Shown: positions 33,528 through 42,023 of the stretch, piece after piece
Numbering within the stretch: position 1 is the stretch's first letter
Layout: each line of letters begins with the position of its first letter
Assembly (NCBI RefSeq): GCF_025465995.1
Contig: NZ_JANLNY010000028.1
Coordinates: 428,015-492,014 of the forward strand
Length of the DNA: 64,000 bases
Source: Pseudomonas sp. 5P_3.1_Bac2
GTDB taxonomy: Bacteria; Pseudomonadota; Gammaproteobacteria; Pseudomonadales; Pseudomonadaceae
Reading direction: 5' to 3'
The notes under the pieces: generated by a model
What the model was told of the DNA's origin: nothing
Database searches by the model: none
What the model saw: the letters and a program-made list of their open reading frames with translations, nothing else
Translations under genes and position numbers: made by a program

Positions 33528-35207
33528 TTATGGCTTGCAGCGCGCCGGTGGCAGAACATCTTTGGCCGCTTGAGTGGTCATCATTTGCAGGTCGCCGGCG
33601 TTGCGCGCGGTGAAGACCTGACCGCCGGTGGCAGCAGCCAGGCAGTTGCCGGCGCCGGTACCCAAGATATCCACCACGTTGATTTTCAAATGCGGCTTGC
33701 TGCGTGCCAGCGACTGAGCCACGGCGCAGGGGTCTTGGTGGCAGCTTTCGCCGCCATCGGAAATCACCAGCATCACCGACTCGCGATTGACCCCGTCGAG
33801 CATCTGTCCGGCTTTGGCAATGCCGTCAGCCAACGGCGTGCCCTGCACTGGGCGAATGCCACGGATACGGTTGAGCAAATCACCGCGCTGACTGGGGCTA
33901 AAGAAGCCGACGCTGCGCGCACTCGGGCAGTCTTCCACCATCACTAGGCCAGCGTTAACGTCGCTGGGCAGCTTTTGCACCACGGAGGTGGCGGCGTCGC
34001 GAGCGGTAGTGATGCGTTTGGGCTCACGGAAGATGCGCTGCATGGTGTTCGGCGCGCGGGTGCCGAGCAGCAGTTGCGTGGCGATATCGGCCACGCCTTG
34101 CATCATGGTGGCCTGCTCAATTTCCTTCTCGGTGGCGAGCATGCTGATATCCATGGACCCCGAAGCGTCGAAGACGATGACCATCTCTGGCGCCATCTCT
34201 TTAGGACGCTCGTCGGGGCAGAGGTTTTTCGCATTGGCGATCATCTGCTGTTTGCAGTTTTTCGCCAGGTTGTCCTCCACCTGTTTACGCAGCGCCGCAT
34301 TGGTTTTCAGCAGTGGTTCTTCTTTGAGCATTTGCTGCAACGACGAACAGTTTTTGGCCGTGTCGTCGATGCGTTTTTTCAGAATCTGCACCGGGTCTGG
34401 CTTGGGCTCAGGTTTCGGTTCCGGTTTCGGCTCAGGTTTGGGCTCCGGCTTAGGCGGCGGTGGCGGCACTTCTACGGGCGGCACGGGCTCTGGCTCAACC
34501 ACCGGGGCGGGTTCCTCGACCACCGGCTCCGGCTCAGGCTCAGGTGTTGGTTCAACCACCGGCTCGGGCTTAACCGGTTCTTCGGCAACGGGCGGCGGCA
34601 CCACCGGCTCAGGTGCTTTGACCTCGCGGCAATAAAACCACCACCACAGTGCGGCGAGCAGGGCGAGCAGTAGCAAGGCTAACAGCAGCCATGGCCACCA
34701 CCGCCGTTTGCGCGGTGCCTCACTGACCAATACGCCCTCGCTACCGGCCGCTGCGGCGGCTGCTGCACCGGCGGGTAACACCGGTGGTGGTGGCGGAGGC
34801 GCCTGGCCGCCGCCCCAGAAGGTGACCACCGGCTGGCCGTTGAGCGCGTACAGATTGGCGGTGTCGGGGTAGCTGGCGGCTTGGCGTAATAATGCGGCTT
34901 GGCGTTGCCCATCGGCCCCTTGGCTGTCGAGCTGAGTAGCCAGTTGCTCGATGGAAGCGAGACGCTCATGCAGCAGATGCTTGGCTTGTTCGGCTTCGGC
35001 CGGGCTCAGCTGGCTGAAGGGTACGGGTTGGCCGCCTAGATCGCTGTACCACTCAACGATATCGCCGTCGGCTTGCTTAGGCTTAGCGAACAGCGCCGCC
35101 GTGCTCGGCGGCAAATGGCGGCGCAGGATCTGGCTTAATTCGGCATGACCGTCGAGTGCCTCGCTGGCATTGAGGTTGGCACTGGAGAGGCGGGCAATAC
35201 GCTTCAT
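33528..35207 (-). CDS. Bitopic von Willebrand factor A protein with SrfA-like cytosolic domain
   Basis: A 559-residue protein with four parts. Residues 1-135 form a cytosolic domain whose pieces GDIVEWY, VPFS and NLYALNGQPVVTFWG are matched in SrfA of the same operon. A membrane helix lies at about 172-192 after RKRRWWPW. A Pro/Glu/Lys-rich linker of about 80 residues (repeated KPEP) should span the periplasm or peptidoglycan. From about 340 to the end is a VWA domain with an intact MIDAS (D347-A-S-G-S) and the downstream TPLADG and SDGG motifs. Several cysteines in the outer part suggest disulfides. It is the last gene of the operon, 75 bp after a lipoprotein gene. I infer a metal-dependent protein-protein contact outside the inner membrane, coupled to the cytosolic Srf proteins. 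Confidence 0.85.
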   Translation of the reverse strand: MKRIARLSSANLNASEALDGHAELSQILRRHLPPSTAALFAKPKQADGDIVEWYSDLGGQPVPFSQLSPAEAEQAKHLLHERLASIEQLATQLDSQGADGQRQAALLRQAASYPDTANLYALNGQPVVTFWGGGQAPPPPPPVLPAGAAAAAAAGSEGVLVSEAPRKRRWWPWLLLALLLLALLAALWWWFYCREVKAPEPVVPPPVAEEPVKPEPVVEPTPEPEPEPVVEEPAPVVEPEPVPPVEVPPPPPKPEPKPEPKPEPKPEPKPDPVQILKKRIDDTAKNCSSLQQMLKEEPLLKTNAALRKQVEDNLAKNCKQQMIANAKNLCPDERPKEMAPEMVIVFDASGSMDISMLATEKEIEQATMMQGVADIATQLLLGTRAPNTMQRIFREPKRITTARDAATSVVQKLPSDVNAGLVMVEDCPSARSVGFFSPSQRGDLLNRIRGIRPVQGTPLADGIAKAGQMLDGVNRESVMLVISDGGESCHQDPCAVAQSLARSKPHLKINVVDILGTGAGNCLAAATGGQVFTARNAGDLQMMTTQAAKDVLPPARCKP

Positions 35208-35282
35208 AACGGTCAGCTTCCTGCTGGGTAATTCGTGAAAGCGCGCACAGGCCTAGCCTGCGCGCGTACTCCTAGGGGCCGC

Positions 35283-35774
35283 TCAACGCAGGCCAAGATC
35301 GCCTTCCAAGCTGCTGACCTTGTTGCGCAGCTGTTGCAGCTCGTGTTGTTTTTGCAGCACGGCTGGGTTGTCTTGCTGGTTGAGGTTGTTGAGGTCTTTC
35401 TCGATGGCGGCGATTTCCGCTTCGATCGATTTATTGCCTTTGGCTTTGTTTTTCAGCTCAGCGAGCAGGGCATTGAGCGACTTGTTCAGCTTGGCGTACT
35501 GCTGTTGCTGGCTTTTCAGGTCAGCGCTAACCCCGGCTTTTTCCTGTTCGATGGAGGCATACACCTCGCGGAACAGTTGGTTGGTTTTCTGCTCATCGAG
35601 GAGGACTTTTTGTTTGTCCTCCACGCGCTGCGAATACACCCCTTGGGTCTTGCAGCCAAACTTGGTGGCAAAGCCTGCATCGGCATTGCGCGGGTCACAT
35701 TGCTCGGCGGTCACGGCGCAGCCGTTTAAGGCAATGGCTGCGGTCAGCAGGGCAAGCATACGAGTGGCAGACAT
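35283..35774 (-). CDS. Coiled-coil lipoprotein
   Basis: A 163-residue protein with a lipoprotein signal: MSATRMLALLTAAIALNGC, lipobox LNGC with Cys19 as the lipidated residue. The mature protein has two more cysteines near its start (EQCDP, KFGC) and then a long Gln/Leu/Lys-rich coiled coil to the end. It starts 11 bases after the previous lipoprotein gene stop. Residue +2 after the Cys is Ala, so outer-membrane sorting is expected. I recognise no named family. In TagQRST systems an outer-membrane lipoprotein (TagQ) anchors the sensing proteins; this and the next protein occupy the equivalent place. Confidence 0.75.
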   Translation of the reverse strand: MSATRMLALLTAAIALNGCAVTAEQCDPRNADAGFATKFGCKTQGVYSQRVEDKQKVLLDEQKTNQLFREVYASIEQEKAGVSADLKSQQQQYAKLNKSLNALLAELKNKAKGNKSIEAEIAAIEKDLNNLNQQDNPAVLQKQHELQQLRNKVSSLEGDLGLR

Positions 35775-35785
35775 GGTGAGCTTCC

Positions 35786-36505
35786 TTAACCCAGTTGGAT
35801 GGACGAGCGCTGGGCGTAGAGCTGGTCGATTTCCGACTCAAGCTGGGCCACCTGCTTTTGCATTTTGCTGATTTCCGCGTCCAGGGTGTCGCTGCGCGCG
35901 CCGCTGTTACGGTTGGCTTCAGCCACTTTCTGCCATTCTTGCTGCTTGGTCCGCGCACCGGCCAGAGTCTTTTTCAGGTAAGCGGTGTTGGCGTCGATCT
36001 CGGCGATTTGTTTTTGCGCGGCGCTGCGTTGCACGGTGTTGTTGGCGATGTCTTTCTTGATCTGCTCGATCTTGCGTTTGTCATCGGCCATCACGCTGCG
36101 CGCAGTGTTGGTCAGGCTTTGCAACTCTTGGTTGTCTTTGCGCACATCGGCAATGCTGGCATCCAGTGCGTCTTCGGCGGTGGCGTATTTGCTGCGCTGG
36201 TTATCCAGGTAGTAGTTGGCGCCCATGCCCACGCCGCAGCCGGCGAGACCGGCTGCGATCATGCAGGCCGCTTTGTCATTGGGGTTGCCCAACTGGCAGG
36301 CGAGGATGCCGACCAAGGCCCCCCCGGCGCAGGCCTGGAAACCTGACTTGCTGAAGAATTGCGCGGAATTGCTATTGCTCAAGCGCGGGTCGACGCTGGC
36401 GTTACTGGATGAGCCTGTGCCAGTGGTCTGACAGCCTGCCATCAACAAGACAACACCCAGCACGCTCCACTTCATCCGCTGGCTGAGCAACGTTACTGCG
36501 TTCAT
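35786..36505 (-). CDS. Glycine-zipper / coiled-coil lipoprotein, TagQ-like position
   Basis: A 239-residue lipoprotein: signal KWSVLGVVLLMAGC with lipobox LMAGC (Cys25). Then comes a small-residue-rich segment (ACAGGALVGILACQLG and AAGLAGCGVGMGANYYLDNQ), and then about 140 residues of coiled coil (DDKRKIEQIKKDI, AQLESEIDQLYAQ). I take the second ATG at 36505 as start because AAGGA lies 7 bases upstream of it; the ATG at 36511 is too close to that site. It follows the FGE-fold gene by 14 bases. Its place next to FGE-fold, permease and ATPase genes is that of TagQ in the TagQRST system; sequence homology to TagQ is not certain. Confidence 0.75.
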   Translation of the reverse strand: MNAVTLLSQRMKWSVLGVVLLMAGCQTTGTGSSSNASVDPRLSNSNSAQFFSKSGFQACAGGALVGILACQLGNPNDKAACMIAAGLAGCGVGMGANYYLDNQRSKYATAEDALDASIADVRKDNQELQSLTNTARSVMADDKRKIEQIKKDIANNTVQRSAAQKQIAEIDANTAYLKKTLAGARTKQQEWQKVAEANRNSGARSDTLDAEISKMQKQVAQLESEIDQLYAQRSSIQLG

Positions 36506-36519
36506 GTCCATGTCCTTGG

Positions 36520-38160
36520 TTAGATAGATTTACAGGATTGCAGCCACTGGCTACGGGCCACTTTGCCATTGTTCATGTAAGCGCCGAGGTTTTTCCAGTG
36601 GGTGTCCAGGTATTGGCGCAAATTGCTTTTGCTGCGCGCGGCCATTTGCTGGGCGACCACGTCGACCTGCGGCTCGATGGTCGCGACGCTGTAGTTAAGC
36701 GCACCACTGACCACGGTGTCGGCATAGTAGTTGAGCATAAAGTCGAGGACCTTGCGGTGGCTTTCCAGCTGCTCTTTGCGTGCGTCGCAGCGGCTGGCCG
36801 GCTCCTCACTGTTGGCACCGCAACTGCGCTCGAAGTTGCCCTGCAGGGTGTCGAGGAACATGCCGTCGTCTTTCAGCTTGGTGCAGAGGAAAGCGCCCAG
36901 TTGCAGTTCTGAACGGATCGCCTGATCGCGCTGCTCATCACGGGCTTGGGTGTTAGCGCGCAGGTCGCTGCGCAGTTTCTCCAGCTGTTTCTTCAGGTCA
37001 TCGTCCTGCACGCCGCTGGCGATGCTGGAGATTTCTGCCAGCGGGTCGCTGTTATCCGTTTTGCTGGTATTGGCTTGACTGGCGGCGGGGGTGCCGAGTT
37101 TTTTCCAGTCCTGCTCGACTTGCTTGATCCGCTCGCGGGAAGTCAGCACCGGGGCGACTAGGGCCAGGCGGATGCCGGTGGTCTTCAGTTTGGTTTGCTC
37201 GCCGGCGCTGCTGTAATAAGGCTGCTCCTGACGCAGGGCCGTACGCAGCTCGGCTTGCGGAGTCAGGTAATTACCGCCACGGACGATATAGCCGCCGGCC
37301 TGGCCGTGTTGACGGTCGAGCTTGTTCAGGCGAAACGGTTCAAACAGCATCTCATCGACGTTGCCCAGCACGTCGAACAGGCCCAGCGGGTTGGGCTTGA
37401 GCAGGCCAGTCAGTTGCAGCTTGCCGTTGGCCGATTGCGCCCCGGCAAACCAGGCGTAAGCGCCTAAGCCGCCATCGGGCGTGGGGAAGCGCACATCACG
37501 AAACTCGGCTTGCGACACGGCCATGCCGCCGCGGGCCGCGAACTCCCATTCCGCTTCGGTGGGCAGGCGCAGAAAGCCTGCGGCGCCATCTTCTTTGGGC
37601 AGTTTGGCGGCGGCGTTTTTGCGCAGCCACAGGCTGTATTTATCGGCGAAGGCGGTGGCATCAAACCAACTGATGCCCACTTGCGGCAGCCGCATTTTGG
37701 CGGATGCGGTGGGGCAGCTGTCGTTCATCACCGCTTGGTATTGCAGCTCGCTGATTTCGTATTTGGCCAGCAGGTAATAGCGCGATGGCTTGGGCTTGCT
37801 CACCGTAAAACTGCCGGCGATATAGCTGGGCCGCGCTTGCTCGATATAGCCCCACTCGTCGCTGTCCTGACCCAGGGTCACGCCGTAGTCGTCCATGGGA
37901 CTGGCGACCGGCACTGGCACTTTGCGCAGGGTCATAAAGCCATCGCAGGGCATCGGCAGGATCACGTCCTCCGGCAGCGGCTTGGGGTTGTAATACTTTT
38001 CGTCCCAAGCGGCCTGTGCCGACAGGCTGGCCACGCCGAGCACGGCGGCGCTGAGCAGGCCCAGTACGCGCGCAGCCGACCGCGCGCTATGCGTAGCGCC
38101 TTGCTGGGCGAGAGACTTAGAGACCACGCAGACTTTCCGCCGGTTGGATATGAATTGCAC
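36520..38160 (-). CDS. FGE-fold (SUMF1-type) periplasmic protein, catalytically degenerate, TagR-like
   Basis: A 546-residue exported protein. The h-region VLGLLSAAVLGVASLSAQA ends near residue 50. A formylglycine-generating-enzyme fold follows: EISELQYQAVM, GISWFDATAFADKYSLWL, FLRLPTEAEWEFAARGG (residues 196-212), GNVDEML and YIVRGGNYLTPQAELRTALR (291-310). The cysteines that make FGE an oxidase, normally just after the RGG motif, are absent, so it should be a binding or scaffold protein, as TagR is in T6SS regulation. The last 200 residues are helical and coiled-coil. The GTG at 38160 has a strong GGAGGA site; a GTG at 38127 would give a more ordinary signal peptide. It overlaps the permease gene. 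Confidence 0.82.
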   Translation of the reverse strand: MQFISNRRKVCVVSKSLAQQGATHSARSAARVLGLLSAAVLGVASLSAQAAWDEKYYNPKPLPEDVILPMPCDGFMTLRKVPVPVASPMDDYGVTLGQDSDEWGYIEQARPSYIAGSFTVSKPKPSRYYLLAKYEISELQYQAVMNDSCPTASAKMRLPQVGISWFDATAFADKYSLWLRKNAAAKLPKEDGAAGFLRLPTEAEWEFAARGGMAVSQAEFRDVRFPTPDGGLGAYAWFAGAQSANGKLQLTGLLKPNPLGLFDVLGNVDEMLFEPFRLNKLDRQHGQAGGYIVRGGNYLTPQAELRTALRQEQPYYSSAGEQTKLKTTGIRLALVAPVLTSRERIKQVEQDWKKLGTPAASQANTSKTDNSDPLAEISSIASGVQDDDLKKQLEKLRSDLRANTQARDEQRDQAIRSELQLGAFLCTKLKDDGMFLDTLQGNFERSCGANSEEPASRCDARKEQLESHRKVLDFMLNYYADTVVSGALNYSVATIEPQVDVVAQQMAARSKSNLRQYLDTHWKNLGAYMNNGKVARSQWLQSCKSI

Positions 38161-39355
38161 GAAATCCTCCGATAGCTGCCACTAGCATCGACAGCAACAT
38201 GGCGCCGGCCAAAGCCAGCAGGATATGAATAGGTTCCAGTTTGCAGACAAAACCGTTATCCGCCAGGTTAGTCCCCAGCGCTTGGTTAAACACACTGCTG
38301 CCGATCAGATAAGCGCCGTAGCCCAGGGCAAAGGCCAGCACCGTCAGCAGCGCTGCCTGGGTGACGATATAGAGTGCCGCGGCTGAGCGCTGAAAGCCGA
38401 GCAGGCGCAGCAGAGCTAAGTCTTTACGCTTGCGGTCGATATTGGCCAAAAACGCCCCGACCAACGACGCCGCACAGCCGATCAGGGCGGTCCAGGCAAT
38501 CACCGCGAAGATCAACCCCAGCACCCGGCTGATGGCCTTCACCGCCTCAATCTCACGGGCTTGGGTGCTGCTTTCGATATGTTCGCCATCCAGCCACTGG
38601 GCAATTGGCGCCACTTCATCGAGGCCGTTGGCATAGATCCGCGCGCGGGCATAACGGCTGCGTACAGGCGCCTCGTTACCCGTGCTAAAGCCCAGCAGAG
38701 GCACGGCAAAGCCATCGCGGAAGTTTTCCATGGCCACCAGTAAGTCGAGCTGCACCAGCACGGCGGGGCGGGTAAAGCTGCTGTGGGGAAGGATGGCGGC
38801 GACGTTGACGGCCACTTCACCGCGCTGGTTACTGCCCTCAAGTTTACGCAGGACTAGCAGGCGCAGGCTGTCGCCAACCTGTACGCCGAGCTTGCTCGCG
38901 GCGCTGGCGCTGAGCACCACTTGTTCCAGGCTGGCTGGCGCGGGCAGGGCGGCCAGCAGCGGATCGCCATTGCCGGTGGGGATGACTTCGGCGTTGGCCA
39001 CGTAGTGTTGACTGTCGCGCTGCAAATCGGCGGTGGTATTCAGCGAGCGGGTTAGGGGGATGACAAAGCCGACGCCGGGCTGCTGGCGCAGACGGGCGAA
39101 CCAGTCTTCGTTCAGGTCGTAATTACCCAGCATGCGCACTTCGAGGTTGCGCGGGTCGCTCTGCAGCTGCTGATTGAGCTGCGAGACCACGCCGTACTTA
39201 AGGCCAAACAGCAGTAACAGCGGGGCGATTACCGCGACCAACGAGGCGACGATGCACAGCGAGACTTTGCGGTCGTGCCACAGGTCGCGGCCAGCCAGCT
39301 CGATCAGCAGGGCGAGGCCTGGGCGTCGATTCGGGCGGTTATTCACTGCGGTCAT
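38117..39355 (-). CDS. ABC permease, LolE/MacB-FtsX type (TagS-like)
   Basis: A 412-residue inner-membrane protein with the MacB/LolCE plan. One helix lies near the N-terminus (VSLCIVASLVAVIAPLLLLFGL), then a large periplasmic domain of about 220 residues, then three helices (VLGLIFAVIAWTALIGCAASL, AALLTVLAFALGYGAYLIG, ILLALAGAMLLSMLVAAIGG). The loop NIDRKRKDLALLRLLGFQRS is the typical coupling region of this family. I start at the ATG at 39355 (MTAVNNRPNRR), 17 bases inside the end of the ATPase gene. Such mechanotransducing ABC proteins move no solute across the membrane but pass ATP-driven motion to periplasmic partners. In TagQRST the permease TagS plays this part. Confidence 0.85.
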   Translation of the reverse strand: MTAVNNRPNRRPGLALLIELAGRDLWHDRKVSLCIVASLVAVIAPLLLLFGLKYGVVSQLNQQLQSDPRNLEVRMLGNYDLNEDWFARLRQQPGVGFVIPLTRSLNTTADLQRDSQHYVANAEVIPTGNGDPLLAALPAPASLEQVVLSASAASKLGVQVGDSLRLLVLRKLEGSNQRGEVAVNVAAILPHSSFTRPAVLVQLDLLVAMENFRDGFAVPLLGFSTGNEAPVRSRYARARIYANGLDEVAPIAQWLDGEHIESSTQAREIEAVKAISRVLGLIFAVIAWTALIGCAASLVGAFLANIDRKRKDLALLRLLGFQRSAAALYIVTQAALLTVLAFALGYGAYLIGSSVFNQALGTNLADNGFVCKLEPIHILLALAGAMLLSMLVAAIGGFRAIHIQPAESLRGL

Positions 39356-40037
39356 GAAACACCGTCCCTGTGCCATTTTGCAGCGTGCCGACGATATTGC
39401 GGATGGCGCAGTCCTGCACCAAATCCCAATCGTGGGTGACGATCAGCGCGGCGATTTGAAAGCGCTGTACCAGATCGATAATCAGCTCAAACAGGTTGCG
39501 CGCTTGTTGCGGGTCCAGCGCCGCCGTGGGTTCATCGGCCAACAGCAAGTCTGGCTCATGGGCGATGGCGCGGACGAAGGCTACGCGCTGGCGCTCACCG
39601 ATCGACAGTTGCGCCGGCAGTTTAGCCAGCAGCGCTTGCAGGCGCAGGCGGCCGATGGCTTCTTCGACCAGCTCGCTGTGCGCCGGCAAGCCGAGCATGC
39701 GCCGTGGCAGCTCGATGTTCTGGCGCACGCTTAAAAATGGCAGCAGGCCGCCGGTTTGCAACACAAAGCCCAAACGTTGGGCGCGGATATCCGCCAGCTT
39801 AGCTTGCTCATCACCCTCGATCAGGGCGGCGACGTTGAGCGCATCGCTGTCGCCCAAGGTGAAGCTGCCGAGTTGCTCGGGGCGCAAAATCAGGCCGATC
39901 ATCTCCAGCATGGTGCTTTTGCCACAGCCGCTGGCGCCCGTGATGGCCGCTACTTCACCGCGCCCAAGACTCAGGCGCGGCAGGCTGATGTGGTAGTTGG
40001 CACCGCGTTGGATGCCCAGGTTGGCGATCTGCAACAT
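39339..40037 (-). CDS. ABC transporter ATPase, LolD-type (TagT-like)
   Basis: A 232-residue ABC ATPase with Walker A GASGCGKST, a LolD-like signature LSIGERQRVAFVRAIAHEPD in place of LSGGQ, Walker B LLLADEPTAALD and the H-loop LIVTHDWDLV. Note the signature reads LSIGE. The gene lies 3 bases after the VWA gene stop and overlaps the permease by 17 bases. It pairs with the MacB-type permease to drive a periplasmic process. In type VI systems the analogous TagT is an ATPase needed for the threonine phosphorylation signal. Confidence 0.9.
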   Translation of the reverse strand: MLQIANLGIQRGANYHISLPRLSLGRGEVAAITGASGCGKSTMLEMIGLILRPEQLGSFTLGDSDALNVAALIEGDEQAKLADIRAQRLGFVLQTGGLLPFLSVRQNIELPRRMLGLPAHSELVEEAIGRLRLQALLAKLPAQLSIGERQRVAFVRAIAHEPDLLLADEPTAALDPQQARNLFELIIDLVQRFQIAALIVTHDWDLVQDCAIRNIVGTLQNGTGTVFHDRSE

Positions 40038-40040
40038 GGC

Positions 40041-42023
40041 TTAAGGCAGCGCTTCCAGGGGGACCGGGTAGACATGCTCACGCGGGTCGCTGCCCGGCGC
40101 CAGGGATACCCAGCGATCGGCGTCGGCGTTGTAGCGCTGGTAGTACTTAAGCTTGGTGTTGAGGCGGCGGATAAATTTCTCCTGGTCCAGGCCTTCCATG
40201 CCTTTCCAGGTTTCTTCATCCAGGCTCAGCACTTCGCTCAGGTATGGCAGGCCGTCGAGGTACTCAGCCATCAGGCCCATGTCGGCCAGCTTGATGGTTT
40301 TGTCTTTGAGCTGATTGGGATCTTTACCCATGGTCGCGGCCACCGAGCGCAGGCGCTCGAACATGTCGCTGGGCGAGATCAGGCCTTCGTTGGCGGCATC
40401 GGCGATCTGCTTAACCACGTCGCTGAGGTCGCTGAGCTGGCTCTTGGTCATCAGCACCCGGACATCCGTGGTCGGGACGTTTTGCTGGATAAAGTCACGG
40501 TCGCTGATCCACGCCTTAAACACGGGCGGGGCGCTGGCGCCGGTCTTCTCACCGAGATAGGCCAGGCGCATGGCATGGCCGAGCAGGGCAGCGTCGGCGG
40601 CGATGGTTTTGTCCTCGGCCGATTGGCCTTTGGCGTATTTAGCATCGGCGCCCAAGGCGCTGCCGGCGGCCATATCACCGCGGTAAGCGGCTTTAACCTG
40701 GGCGGTGATGGCATCGCCGAGGCTGTCGACCATGGCGCCAAATTCCTCGACCTTGCCGGCATTTACCGGGTAGTACAGCGGCTTATTGAGGAAGTTGTTG
40801 TGGGTCAGGTTAGTGTATTGGGCTTCAGCCGAGGCATGATCCTTGGCCCCGCTCGGTGTCTTCAGGTGCAGGCTGTACAGCGCCACGCCACGGTACTGGG
40901 CTTCCAGACGCACCTGCTCGGCATTGAGGCCCGTGCTTGAGAGTTTGTTGTCGCCCTCGATGGCGCCGGCATCGGTGACCAGCACGATATAGCGCGCGCC
41001 GAACTCGTTCCACTTGACCTCATCCAGAGCCTGCATGATGCCGGCGTAGGGGTCTTCATCGAAGCTGCTGCTCGATACCGTGGCTTCTTTGAGCTCGGCG
41101 ACTTTGGCCAGGAAGTCCTTGCCGTCTTTCACCGTACTCGGATCAACGAACATCTTGCTGGTGTATTCCAGCTTAGGCACGGCTTTGACGTTGGAGCGGA
41201 AGGCGACCAGGCCGAACTTGACCTGATCAAGCATGTTTTCCTTCTCGATCTGCCCGTAGATGCGCTTGACCGCCTCGCGGGTGCGGTCGATGTACGGGCC
41301 CATGGAGATGGTCGAGTCGATCACGAACACCACGGCGGCGCTAAAGCCTTTGAGGGTGTTGGCGGCTTGTTCGGCCTGTTGTTTGGCGTCGGGCTTGGCG
41401 TCTTTGCCGCCCTCTTTGGCGGTCACCGAGGCGACGTTGAGCAGGCGCACCTGGAAGCCTTTTTCGGTGAACACTTCTTCGGCGTCGAGCACTGGCAGCA
41501 GGTAGAAGTTTTTCGCCAGGTCCACTGCGTAATCCGGCTCGCGTGCCACCACTGCAGGGTCGCGACCCTTGCTCTGCATATTGGCGCGGATCGGCTTCAG
41601 CAACGGCGCCGGGTCTTCTTTGGCGTACAGCTCTTCGAGCTTAGCTTTGTCCTTGAAGAACAGCAGCGGATCGCGCCCGGCCGGGTTGGTCAGGGCCAGG
41701 GTCATCTGCATCTTCCACTCCACCGCGCAATCGCCCTTGATCCAGCCGACGGTCTTGCCGTAGCTGTCCGGGCCAACTTGCAGCCATTCAGCGCCGCCAG
41801 CCTGCTGGCGTTGGTAGACGTAGAAGCGGGTAAACGCCGGTTGTGCCTTGCCACTGGCGCCGCCGGCGCTGTCGCTGAGCTGGCAAGTGGGGGTGGTCAG
41901 CACGCGCTGATACAGGGTCTTTTTGCCTTCTTGCAGCAGCGGTTTATCCGCCGCCTGGGCGGCCAGGCCGGTGCCCAGTAGCAGGCTGCCGAGCAGGGTC
42001 AGTTGCAGTCCTTTGGCGATCAT
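40041..42023 (-). CDS. Periplasmic VWA protein resembling the outer domain of PpkA
   Basis: A 660-residue exported protein with signal peptide MIAKGLQLTLLGSLLLGTGL ending AAQA. Residues 65-123 (FTRFYVYQRQ, WLQVG, GKTVGWIKGDCAVEWKMQMT, RDPLLFF) resemble the region before the VWA domain of the T6SS kinase PpkA. The VWA domain starts near residue 226: VVFVIDSTISMGPYID gives a MIDAS with Thr in place of the first Ser (D236-S-T-I-S), and VLVTDAGA follows. The last 200 residues are helical. No kinase domain is present in it or in its neighbours. Its ATG overlaps the upstream stop by 4 bases. It could be the sensor that SrfA/B/C read instead of a kinase. The PpkA likeness is from memory of motif patterns. 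Confidence 0.78.
   Translation of the reverse strand: MIAKGLQLTLLGSLLLGTGLAAQAADKPLLQEGKKTLYQRVLTTPTCQLSDSAGGASGKAQPAFTRFYVYQRQQAGGAEWLQVGPDSYGKTVGWIKGDCAVEWKMQMTLALTNPAGRDPLLFFKDKAKLEELYAKEDPAPLLKPIRANMQSKGRDPAVVAREPDYAVDLAKNFYLLPVLDAEEVFTEKGFQVRLLNVASVTAKEGGKDAKPDAKQQAEQAANTLKGFSAAVVFVIDSTISMGPYIDRTREAVKRIYGQIEKENMLDQVKFGLVAFRSNVKAVPKLEYTSKMFVDPSTVKDGKDFLAKVAELKEATVSSSSFDEDPYAGIMQALDEVKWNEFGARYIVLVTDAGAIEGDNKLSSTGLNAEQVRLEAQYRGVALYSLHLKTPSGAKDHASAEAQYTNLTHNNFLNKPLYYPVNAGKVEEFGAMVDSLGDAITAQVKAAYRGDMAAGSALGADAKYAKGQSAEDKTIAADAALLGHAMRLAYLGEKTGASAPPVFKAWISDRDFIQQNVPTTDVRVLMTKSQLSDLSDVVKQIADAANEGLISPSDMFERLRSVAATMGKDPNQLKDKTIKLADMGLMAEYLDGLPYLSEVLSLDEETWKGMEGLDQEKFIRRLNTKLKYYQRYNADADRWVSLAPGSDPREHVYPVPLEALP

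Noticed and set aside
39756..40940. 394-codon plus-strand frame opposite the ABC ATPase and VWA genes
   Set aside because: It spans the boundary of two real minus-strand genes and lacks any motif or ribosome site.
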